Shown: positions 25,801 to 36,193 of the stretch, piece after piece
Layout: each line of letters starts with the position of its first letter
How positions within the stretch are numbered: the stretch's first letter is position 1
Assembly (NCBI GenBank): GCA_003260075.1
Contig: QLIY01000330.1
Location: 47,092-111,091, forward strand
Reading direction: 5' to 3'
DNA length: 64,000 nucleotides
Origin: Phallusia mammillata
Lineage: Eukaryota > Chordata > Ascidiacea > Phlebobranchia > Ascidiidae
Translations under genes and position numbers: made by a program
The notes under the pieces: model-generated
What the model saw: only the letters and a program-made list of their open reading frames with translations
What the model was told of the DNA's origin: nothing
Databases searched by the model: none

Positions 25801-27102
25801 AGCAATGAAAACCACAACAAAGTTTTAGAATATGTAACATTTGGATTTTCTAGCTCCAATTCAGCATTTTTAGGACATAATTATTTGGGTAAAAAGATGC
25901 AAGATAATTAACTAGAAACTTCGGTCTTGCTTTTCGCTTACAAGGTGATATAGAAAAAGTCACATTTTCAAACTCAAAAAACACCAAAACCTAAAAGCAT
26001 GTGTAAACCCAGACAAGAACAAGCATTTGATTTTTGCTTTACTTCGTATCAGTCATGCTAAACAGAACTTTGACAGTGTTTTTAAATCAACTTTAAATCC
26101 AATCCAAATCTGAATTTTGTCAAATTCAGAAATGCATCGAAAATCGAAATCGGAATTTCTGGATCCACGAAATTTGTTCAGCCAAACGCCAGAAACAATC
26201 ATTGTAAAACGGGATGAGTCCTATTTATTGATCGAAGCTGGGTCTGTTGAACAATATTGTCAACTAATGCCTGGTTAAGCCTCTGACATTTAATAGCGCC
26301 TTCGATCTGACAACACTATTGCTGGTAGTCTGATGATGTGTTTTTTTGGCCACGAGTCATTTGAGTTTGTGAAAACATTTGTGATTCCGTGATCTCCTCA
26401 CGACACAACTTTTTTTCAACTTTACGGGGTTTTAATTATTTTACGTTTTTGTTAAGTAAACTAAAGTATACTAAGACAAAAATATTCTGCAATCCCGAAA
26501 GGTTGAGACACACTGTTCTAGTTGAATTTTGTAGATATGTTTTTTTTACCGTACGAAATAAATATAACTTCATGTGTTTCTGTCGTTAAAAAGTTATTTT
26601 TCCGTTTCGCTTCCATTTCGGATCGCGAGAATCCAAAAATGACAAATGGAAAATAATTTTTGTCACATAAACTTCCATTAAAGCCGCAATGTTATGTCGA
26701 GATAAAATGGTCAGAGGCATGGAAAGGTTGTAGAACAGTGTTATATATTATGAGCAAAAAAAATCAGGGCCAGTATATGTGTGGAAAACATGTCTACCTC
26801 CTTGTTTCGTTTACCCCTTGACAGACATCATAGATAAATTTTACTATTTTTTTACATTCTAGTCCTGCATACCGCAATGATTTTTTGCTTCATGTCAAAT
26901 TAGTTCCCCTGGGGATAAACAACCTCCGGAAAAGAATCTTCGTTTTTTGTTAAAAATTTTGTTATTTTTTTCTTTAAACTTACCCCCTTTTTAAAAGAAA
27001 TACGCTTTTGCCATATTTTTAAAATAAACACGTTGGTAAAATACTTTTTATGTGTTTGCCATCTTCGCAGGTGAAGCGAATACAATAAAGTTTAATTTTT
27101 AC

Positions 27103-27236
27103 TTTTTCATCTCGTCGTTTCCGTTTCTTTTTCTTCCGTCTATCGCCTCTAGTGTCCGACGACGACGCTGTGGAATCACCAGAGCGTGACGGTGGCACGT
27201 GATCTCGCGAAGATCGCCCACTAGTGGCCGCCGAAA
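27103..27236 (-). CDS. Candidate Lys/Arg-rich N-terminal exon of ankyrin
   Basis: A minus-strand 134-nt segment between a TTTTTAG acceptor and a GTAAAA donor encodes a Ser/Thr-rich stretch, then GDRRKKKKRKRRDEK. It enters needing one base from upstream and leaves in phase 0, which fits the ankyrin exon at 5097. Vertebrate ANK3 and ANK2 have a comparable basic run (of the KKRKHRKRSRDRKKK type) just before the first repeat, and this is the main reason for the proposal. The intron to 5097 would be about 22 kb. Its GC is higher than the surroundings, as seen for the other coding exons here. It could instead be an exon of an unrelated minus-strand gene. Confidence 0.42.
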
Positions 27237-27723
27237 CTAAAAATAGAAATCTATTTACGCAAGCCTGATTGAAATGGTTTATGTGAAACTTTTAAATTAA
27301 ACACGAAAACACTGGCTTTTTCTATTTAGTGTAAAGGTTGTTACAAGAAAATTTACCAAATAAATCAGCTCTAAATAAAAACCACATGAATAATATTAAA
27401 TTGCAACAATGCATATTAAATACATTTGAATATTGCAATATAACAAGCTGTGTTATAAAATGTAAAAGTAAACTTCACATTTAGGCTTTAAAGATCCTTA
27501 GAATTGGAAAAAATTTCAAGAAAGAGTGACACCCAAATAAACAACGAAATAATATTTGGCGACAAAATCAAGATCGAGATTAGAGCGCATTTAAGCACGC
27601 CATTAGACGAATTTCATCTATTTTGAATGCAAGAATAACAGCCCAAAGTCACACAAGCCTTTTTTTGAAAGATTGTGAATTTATAAAAATAAACACAAAA
27701 ATCATATGAAATGACGTCATTAC

Positions 27724-27748
27724 CTGTGTCAGTAGATGACGTCACCAT
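27724..27748 (-). CDS. Candidate first exon (MVTSSTDT) preceding the basic exon
   Basis: On the minus strand, ATG at 27748-27746 starts MVTSSTDT and runs one base into the next codon before a GTAATG donor at 27723. This phase-1 end exactly fits the exon at 27236, giving MVTSSTDTVSAATSGRSS across the join. The frame stays open upstream of this ATG, so the true start may be further out. The phase match supports the pairing, but such a short exon is weak evidence on its own. Confidence 0.33.
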
Positions 27749-28150
27749 CGATGCGATTGTGCTTCGTCGGATCAGAAGATTCTTTGTAACTTTGCAAAAA
27801 AGTCCAAATTTATTCAACAGAATGTAAAGTATAATTTTTAATGCTGATAAAACCACGCTGCGTAAAAATACAATCTTAATACTGACACCTAACGGAAATT
27901 AATTCAAACAACCTTGGCTGCAAAACAGAAATTGTAAAAATCAATAAAACCAGACAGCGGGGGATAAGTTCTAAATTTCGGAAAAGTTGAATAATAAGTT
28001 ACAGTTATAACAATACACAGACGATTTTTCAGGACGTGATTATTACTGCGACATTTTTAGAAATCGTATGTCTAATATTTGTTATTCTCCTTCTTTCTTT
28101 AGGCTTTTCAATATTCGAATTGAAGATTAAACATGTGTCATTGTTCCATT

Positions 28151-28420
28151 TCAACATTTATTTAATCTTATTTCAACCTTAACACGCTTTCCGATTTCTA
28201 AAACTCCAATGTTAGTCCTTTCCATAATTTCTTCCTGTACTGCTGCCTGACGAACTGAATTCATCTCACAACTTTCAAGGTGCGGAAGCACTTTCATAGC
28301 GTGCAGAACTGTATCAAAAACACTTGCGAGCAAGGGCGATGTCGATCTATAATCCTTAAGCAAGCAGGGGGTACAAACGTCATCGTAATGCCCCTCTAAC
28401 CCAACGAAAGAGCCTTGCAT
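28151..28420 (-). CDS. Unrecognised 89-codon ORF
   Basis: On the minus strand, ATG follows an in-frame TGA and opens 89 codons, MQGSFVGLEGHYDDVCTPC to EIRLNKC, then stops close to an AATAAA-like sequence. Amino-acid use is balanced, with a plausible helical region (AVQEEIMERTNIGVLEIGKR). I recognise no domain. It lies about 400 bp upstream of the putative first ankyrin exon on the same strand. It could be a small gene, a 3' exon or a transposon remnant. Confidence 0.22.
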   Translation of the reverse strand: MQGSFVGLEGHYDDVCTPCLLKDYRSTSPLLASVFDTVLHAMKVLPHLESCEMNSVRQAAVQEEIMERTNIGVLEIGKRVKVEIRLNKC

Positions 28421-30176
28421 AATTCATGGTCGCTTGGACGAAGAGTCGTTATATTCGCTTGTTGTTCTCCAAGATCACTTGACTGAAATTTTTGTTTACT
28501 TTTCGGTGGTTTGATCTTGGACATCAATTTTTACCTTGAACTTGGTACGATTTTTCTTTTTACCATTGCAGGGTGATTTCCGTAACAACTACCTTTTATA
28601 TTCTACATGGCCTATTTGTACGTTGAATTTACAACTTTTTTAATAAAACAGATGTATAAACCACATCGCCCCCCCCCCACATCACTTTTTACCTTGAACT
28701 TGGTACGATTTTTCTTTTTGCCATTGCAGGGTGATTTCAGTAACAACCTTTTATATTCTACATGGCCTATTTGTACGTTGAATTTACAACTTCTTTAATA
28801 AAACAGATGTATAAACCACATATTTTTCTAACTTACATGGTGATACAGATTGTACAACTGTTGTGAAAGCTCTGTCTAATTATCATTGTATACAAAGGTC
28901 TGTAAACGTCAACAATATATCGATCATCGCGCAACTGCTCTGAGTCGTTTGTGTTGTAGCATTTAAAAAGCAACTGCAACAATTATACATCCTTTTTAGA
29001 TGTTGCACTGTAGGCAGCAAGGTTTGTGTGGTAAAATATAATGTTAATGACTTTGGTCCTGCGAGCATTTTAGCGTGTAGTCTTAGGAGCGTTTGAAGAA
29101 AGGTTTTATACCTGTTTGCTGTCTTACACAAGAAATAAGTGTTATCCCCCCCCCCCGTTTGTGTTGTAGCATTTAAAAAGCAACTGCAACAATTATACAT
29201 CCTGTTTGCACTGTAGACAGCAAAATTTGTGCTATAACGTGATTCTATTCACTTGATCTTACAAACATTTTAGAATAGGTTTTATCCTACAGATGTTTGC
29301 TGTTTTACGTAAGAAATAAGTGTTACAAAACAATGGTATCTAGCATTACCACATGCAGGTTAAAATCGAACGCGACTTAACAATGAAGTAAACGAGAAAA
29401 TATAGAAAACATGTGAACGCAGCAAGCAAAATGCGATAATATTATTTCAACGGCTATCACTCTTTATCTTTTGTTTACTGCTACAATTGCATCTAAACTT
29501 TCTAGTTTATTTAAGGTAGAGAAAAAGGTATCATAGGTTAGAATGACGTTGTATTTTTTAGGTTTTTAAAATTGATCAACAACTTTCCTATTAAATTCCT
29601 GTCTTTTTCACTACAAAACTTTTTCAAACTGCCCTTAACTTTCTCTCACTGTCCACAACTGCAAAGGCAGCGCTTTGAACTTAAATGCCTGATCGATATC
29701 GCAGGCATTAAAATCCTGCTACCCGACGTCAAAAAGCATTTCGATCTTTAGCTGGTGAATTTAATTTTCCCGTCTAAATTGGTTTAAGGGCTTGGAAATA
29801 AAAGCCGAAAAACCTAACTGTGTTTAAACCTAAAAACCGAGATAACTTTAAGCTTTGCCTGAAGTCATCCATGGTTTGTTAAAGATATTATATTTCACCT
29901 CATAAGTATAATAAACACCTTCAGTATCCAAAAACAAATGTAGATGTCTATTATTTAATGAAATATCCATTTATGTTTTAATCAGACCGTGGATGACATC
30001 ATTCTTTGTTTTTGTCAGCAATAAACTTTACAAGTACTTTCCCGTAGACATCCAATCGACGTAAAACAGAAAAATTCCAATTAAAAATTAAAATCGGGAC
30101 TATGTACTATAAAGTTGAAACCTTTACTAAATTTGGTCACACAGACAATTAAAGCAGCAGTTTGGGGGCAAAAATT

Positions 30177-30196
30177 AGTCTGGGATGGGATTCGAA
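30177..30196 (-). repeat. tRNA-derived SINE fragment (B box)
   Basis: The minus strand carries TGGGTTCGAATCCCATC, a perfect pol III B box of tRNA type. No cloverleaf or convincing A box is present, so I call it a SINE or tRNA relic rather than a tRNA gene. Confidence 0.45.
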
Positions 30197-30988
30197 CCCA
30201 CGATTTTAAGACATTTAATGTATACTATTGATACTGTATTCATTTTTGTATTTTTTGAACATTGCGTTCACCTGTTGGAATAGGTTGAACCCAGACATAA
30301 TTTCTTCTCAGCCTCATAGTTTGTGACAAAACCGACTCCCTTCGGTTTGAGTGACATGAAATACGAGTATCTTGATTTCTGCTCCCCAGCAAGGTGGTTG
30401 CGAACGGCAACGACTTGGATCTCTTCAAATGAGAACAAAAATTATTACTCCTCTATCATGATAATGCTCACTAGTGTAAATAATATATATTTCGTTTTGA
30501 ACACTTTTGTGTTGGCTAGAACAGATAAAATATATTTCTCGGTTTGTAAGACATTTAGATTGCATTAATATCGCCGCTACATTAACGGATCCAGAGTTAC
30601 AAGTGGAAAAATTGGAACAAATGGCAGAAATCGGGTTCTGCGGCTTAAGTTTCAATGAAACGGACTTGTTTCCGGCCTCACTTAACACTTGGCATCGTAT
30701 TTCCGCCCCATTTTTACCAATTTCTGGTCATTGACCAAGCTTGATTTTTTTAAATCGGATTCGAATTAGGATTTGAGCCTTTTTTTTTTCAAGGTACAAT
30801 CTATACCCCAACAAAGACCCGTTTTTTTATTGAAAAAAAACAACGTTAAACTAATGACACAAATGTGGTTGAATGTGAAATCAGGCTATCATCAATCTAG
30901 TTTTGTTCAGGCCTAAGCCCGAACCTGACACGAAAACCCAGGCCCAGCCAACAAGCTTTGACACTTCAATTTTGTCAATTTTTCTTTT

Positions 30989-31044
30989 TTGCGTTGTTAA
31001 AGAAAAGAGAAGCGAATTTTGCGTTGTTAAAGAAAGAGAAGCGA
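30989..31044. repeat. Short tandem repeat, two ~27-bp units
   Basis: Two units beginning TTTGCGTTGTTAAAGAAA lie head to tail with a one-to-two-base indel. Similar small tandem copies occur at about 21045-21100 (TTTTAGCTCTTCCAG and TCTTTATGACAAAG units) and 31598-31680 (ATTTATTTTACAATTTAAA units). Confidence 0.7.
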
Positions 31045-32487
31045 CTGATAAATCATGTACAACAAACTAGTTTTATTGTTTCGCGTTTGTCAATCTTTTA
31101 CCTCTTTTCTAGCCAATTCCTCACCAACGGATAATTCCCCAGATTTCTTCCGTAACATCCGGGACTGTGTCCTTCGTTTGTTGTACACAGATCGATACAC
31201 GTGACCGGATGCACCCAGTGACATAATAATAGTTCAGTTGTCTTAACGTTTTACATAAGTTCACCAGTAATCTGAAACATACGAAAAAAACACAGTTTAA
31301 AGTTAACACCGAGACTTACGAATTTTTGTTAATTGTAACAAAGAAACGCTCGACAAGTAATTTATAAGTAGCTGGATTAAAAGTAAAATTGCTAAGAAGT
31401 TGATGAGCTAATATATTATTTAAACTAATACATCGAATTGAAAGTGTTTCAACAATCGCTTTGCACCAATGCTGACCAGAGCAATAGTTAAAACGACTAA
31501 ATTGCAATTATTTGTACAGAATTTTTATTTATTTAGTAATTTAGCTTAATCTCTAAGTTACAACCATTAAAAAAAATTAATCAGTTACGAATGGAAATCA
31601 GTACGATATTTATTTATTTTACAATTTAAATATTTATTTTACAATTTAAAACATTTTAAGCGAAATTTGTAAAACATTTTAAATGAAATAATTAAAGTAG
31701 TAACCAAATCCTAATATCCTTTCGTTTGAAATAAAACGAATTTTCGTTGAGATTTACTGATTATAAATTGCAAACCAAACAGGGTCTGAAACCGTACACG
31801 ATATATCTGACCCATTAAACGCTAAAAAATTAAGGCCCAAATTTGTTAACACTTCAATTTAACACAACAGAACCTACATCGAGCTATTCTGCTGATTGTC
31901 CTAACCACTAACAATGCCCTATATTTCCAATTCGTACAAATAGATTTTGACTTTTAACACACTCGGCATTTTGGCCTCGTGTTTAACGTGTTAATCCCAT
32001 GCCAGCCGATAAAGAGTTCACAGCCAATGCACTGCAAAGTATTGATTTTGTTATATCATGCTTTATTCATAAACAGATGTAGCGATTATTATCAACTTTC
32101 GCTATCGACAGCATAAGCTAGGTCGCATTTTTGATAGTTTGTCACCTCACACGCAGCCAAACTGTATCACCTTGGGAACCTTGACTGACATAAACACCTT
32201 GAGGTTGTTTTAAAATTACTATAATATATAGCTTTTCTCTTTGGGTATTTTTTACCGATAAACTTTATAGGAAATTGGATAATAGTTTAGAACATTATAC
32301 ACCAATTCGTTTATAAGTCTAATAACAAACATAAGGGCCTAAAAATAGACGTAAAAGCGAGATGTAATATCATTTAAACGTTCCGGCACATGCTCACGCA
32401 ATCAATCATCGTATAAAGTAGCGTGTCGCTTTTAATGTCTATTTAGGCAGTTATTTTCGCCCTTGGATGCTATTTAGTGAAAACGTA

Positions 32488-32606
32488 ACTGCCAGTGTGT
32501 ACAAAGCGTACTCTTGATGACGTTTCGACTGCACTGAAGATGTCATCAATTGATAAAGTGTTCGCGATTCGCAATAAAATTCTTTGTGTACAAGCGCTTT
32601 TGCAGT
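32488..32606. repeat. Inverted-repeat element of the same family, intergenic
   Basis: The left segment AACTGCCAGTGTGTACAAAG (32488-32507) has an imperfect inverse near 32582-32606. Between them is GATGACGTTTCGACTGCACT and GATGTCATC, so the core again contains GTCGAAACGTCATC in inverse. Confidence 0.5.
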
Positions 32607-34667
32607 TCGGTTTATGCAGTCCGCGTCTAAACTGACGTTACATGACACAAGTACAAAAGTAATTTGCCATCCTAAAGCAATTTATTTATCTGCAGATGTT
32701 GTATCTATCTTTTAGCTCACTTTTTCAGTTACATCGACGCATTCCTTGCCCGAAAAAACACTTTTCTAATTTCAGCGCAATAAAAAACAATAAAACCATA
32801 TCGTAAAACTCAAACTAAAAATTAATTTCACTTGGTATATTACGAGTCACAAAAGCACTTTAGTACACTGATTAACGAGGATTGTTTTTAAAGAAAAATG
32901 TATCCCTTAATCCTTCTTCTGTTTCTGCAAGCTAATGTTAAACTAAATAGGATTTTATATATTGGGGACTAAATGCGCGATAGCACATTATTACATCACA
33001 AGCCTCATTCATCTTGGAGCTCTGTATAACAAGCGTGACACATCTGTTCATCCGTTAATATTTGAGTCAAAAATCAATCAGAATGTGTTTACCGCATTTC
33101 ACTTGGGAAGGACCTGTCAAACACAGACCTTTTTAAAGGCTTTTTACGAGGCGAAAAGGGGCGTGTGACAGCATAGGGCACATTACTGTGGGTGCTAATG
33201 GAGTTCGCCATAAAGGCGTCGATACTAAAACATGCGTGAAAAAATGTTACGGACTTGTACATCAATAAGGACTGAACTCCTCACAAAAAGTGCTAATTAA
33301 AATCCAATAGTCTTTTTAGGCTTCATTAAGCCCATGAATTTATATTCACACTAACAATTCAAAATTGCCTAATTCCCCCCCCCCCAGCATAGGGCACATT
33401 ACTGTGGGTGCTAATGGAGTTCGCCATAAAGGCATCGATACTAAAACATGCGTGAAAAAATGTTACGGCCTTGTACATCAATATGGACTGAACTCCTGAC
33501 AAAAAGTGCGAATTAAAATCCAATAGTCTTTTTAGGCTTCATTAAGTCCATGATTTTACCAGATTATATTCACACTAAACAATTCAAAATGCATAATTCA
33601 GCTAAATAAATCGTTAAAAGGATTTTAAACAAAAATAGGTTTCTCCTTGCGACATTAAAACCAAAAGTTTACTAATCACAATCAAAACTGGCAGAAAAAT
33701 GGAATACAATTTAACCATGGTATCGCAACAAATTTGTCAAAACGTGCAATATTTGTGGCTAGTAAACATATTATTAATTGCTGTCCATTGTGTTTTAAAA
33801 GTACAAGACAATATACCATTTAACAAAATACCTAATTTTGTTTTTCAACAAATGCACTGTTATTTTGCTGCAATTCAAAAACCCTTACCTTGTTTTCTCT
33901 GTTAGCAGTTCATTGTATTTGTAGTCTATTTGGGTGAGCCAAAATCTGCTTACTTACTGCATTAACTAACTGGATTGGTTTCGCTGCGTTTTAATCACAA
34001 ATCTGCCTGAGGAAAAATTAATTGCCATAGAAATCGGCAAACAACAACACACCAACCGAACTTACTCAACCATCCCCCCCCCCTAAATGCGCGATAGCAC
34101 ATTATTACATCACAAGCCTCATTCATCTTGGAGCTCTGTATAACAAGCGTGACACATCTGTTCATCCGTTAATATTTGAGTCAAAAATCAATCAGAATGT
34201 GTTTACCGCATTTCACTTGGGAAGGACCTGTCAAACACAGACCTCCCCCCCCCCTAAATGCGCGATAGCACATTATTACATCACAAGCCTCATTCATCTT
34301 GGCACTCCGTATTACAAGCGTGGCAAATCTGTTCATCCGTTAATATTTGAGTCAAAAATCAATCAGAATGTGTTTACAGCATTTCACTTGGGAAAGACCT
34401 GTCAAACACAGGCGTTTTAAAGGCTTTTTACGAGGCGAAAAGGGGCGTGTGACAGCATAGGGCACATTACTGTGGGTGCTAATGGAGTTCGCCATAAAGG
34501 CATCGATACTAAAACATGCGTGAAAAAATGTTACGGACTTGTACATCAATAAGGACTGAACTCCTCACAAAAAGTGCTAATTAAAATCCAATAGTCTTTT
34601 TAGGCTTCATTAAGCCCATGAATTTATATTCACACTAACAATTCAAAATTGCCTAATTCACCTAAAT

Positions 34668-35082
34668 CAGCGGTTCCCAAACTGGGGTCCGCGGTCCTTT
34701 AGGGGTCCGCGAGGCAATTTTGGGGGAACCGCGAAGCGGTTGAAGTAATTCTATAATCTTATTTGGCGTCAGTTTGTGCCACTAAATAAGATTAAATCAA
34801 AGTAGAATTGAGAATCGACTGTCTCCATTGCTATGGCCTTTATTGAATGACAACTATCAAAAATGCAATTGTTCGCGCACAATCGTAATGTTTTTGTCCT
34901 GTTTGTGATGTCACATGTTGTCTTTGGATGATTGTTATGCGCAATTTTGCATAACTAGCTAAAATCCTGCAATCAACTTTCGTTTTTATGAAATACACAT
35001 TTAGGCTTAAGGACCGCGAGCCCTTGAAATAATGGCAAAGGGACCGTTTTGAAAAAAATATGAAAAAGTTTGGGAACCACTG
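34668..35082. mobile_element. hAT-type non-autonomous element with 8-bp TSD
   Basis: A 415-bp element has terminal inverted repeats of the type CAGYGGTTCCCAAACT and a perfect 8-bp target-site duplication acctaaat (34660-34667 and 35083-35090). Eight-bp TSDs and CAG-start termini are typical of hAT transposons. No transposase frame is present, so it is a MITE-like derivative. A neighbouring copy of the flanking DNA at 33590-33615 lacks the insertion. Confidence 0.88.
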
Positions 35083-36060
35083 ACCTAAATCAATCGTTAA
35101 GAGGATTTTAAACAAAAATAGTTTTCTCCTTGCGACATTAAAACCAAAAGTTTACTAATCACAATCAAAACTGGCAGAAAAATGGAATACAATGTAACTA
35201 TCGTATCGCAACAAATTTGTCAAAACGTACCCCCCCCCCCCAAAAGTTTACTAATCACAATCAAAACTGGCAGAAAAATGGAATACAATTTAACCATGGT
35301 ATCGCAACAAATTTGTCAAAACGTGCAATATTTGTGGCTAGTAAACATATTATTAATTGCTGTCCATTGTGTTTTAAAAGTACAAGACAATATACCATTT
35401 AACAAAATACCTAATTTTGTTTTTCAACAAATGCACTGTTATTTTGCTGCAATTCAAAAAGCATTACCTTGTTTTCTCTGTTAGCAGTTCATTGTATTTG
35501 TAGTCTCGTTGTGTGAATGACATTGTGTGAGTCAAAATCCGCTTGCTTACTGCATTAACTCACTGAATTGGTTTCGCTGCGTTTTAATCACAAATCTGGC
35601 TGAGGAGAAATTAATTGCCATAGAAATCGGAAAACAACAACACACCAACCGAACTTACTCAACCATGACGTTATTGACATAATTTCCGATGCGGCAAAGT
35701 GGTTGTTTTCGAAATAAGAACCGCTGTATGCTTGTTTTTCCAATTTGCAGATTTTTATTTTCCCCCCCCCCCGGCAAAGTGGTTGTTTTCGAAATAAGAA
35801 CCGCTGTATGCTTGTTTTTTCAATTTTTAGATTTTGATTTGTTTTATTTTGTATATCTGTATTGTACTATGTTACACAAAGCTACTTTTAGCTTTCTGTT
35901 GTCGATTTTTGCATTTGAAAATGTATTTTTGAATCACATTCTGACAATTTAATAACTCCGTACCAGTAGAGACGCAAACATTCTTGCAAATAAGTTGAAA
36001 AAGTGTTTTTGAACAGTTGGTTTTCCGTTTTCTTCAATCTTTGAGCTTCCAACTTCACAG

Positions 36061-36149
36061 AAAGCGCTGAAATGGCATTTAGCACAAGTGTTGGTATTGT
36101 GTGCTTCCTATTTTCGGTTGTATTACCTTTTATTGGTGCCCAACTGCTA
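36061..36149 (+). pseudogene. Duplicate, truncated copy of meckelin exon 1
   Basis: ATG at 36072 begins a near-identical copy of the meckelin signal peptide, cut after GAQLL by a C10 spacer at 36150. The intact copy restarts at 36165. The two differ by one synonymous change and one Val/Leu change within the shared 26 codons. I read this as an alternative haplotype fragment left in the assembly, not a real second start. Confidence 0.85.
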
Positions 36150-36164
36150 CCCCCCCCCCTCTTT

Positions 36165-36193
36165 GAGCTTCCAACTTCACAGAAAGCGCTGAA
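36165..36193 (+). promoter_or_regulatory. Possible trans-splice acceptor just upstream of the meckelin ATG
   Basis: A pyrimidine-rich stretch ending in CTTCACAG lies 11 nt upstream of the meckelin ATG at 36194. The same arrangement is present in the duplicate copy ending at 36060. Ascidians add a spliced leader to many mRNAs at such outron acceptors (established for Ciona). The short predicted 5' UTR fits, but it could equally be an ordinary intron acceptor from an upstream non-coding exon. Confidence 0.4.

Larger units (their letters stand above)
28421..36060. other. Intergenic region between ankyrin 5' end and meckelin
   Basis: No conserved coding exon was found. It contains haplotype-type duplicate blocks at C10 spacers (28669, 29146, 33375, 34074, 34245, 35230, 35762), a tRNA-like B box at 30177-30190, an inverted-repeat element near 32488-32606, a polymorphic hAT insertion at 34668-35082, and short tandem repeats near 30989-31044 and 31598-31680. 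ORFs in 33699-35484 are repeated copies of one non-coding block. Confidence 0.55.

Noticed and set aside
30177-30260. Possible tRNA gene on the minus strand
   Set aside because: Only the B box and T arm are convincing; no cloverleaf with acceptor and anticodon stems could be built.
33699-35484. Repeated ORF starting MEYNLTMVSQQICQ seen two or three times
   Set aside because: The copies are haplotype duplicates of one AT-rich intergenic block; splice signals, conserved domains and homology are not evident.
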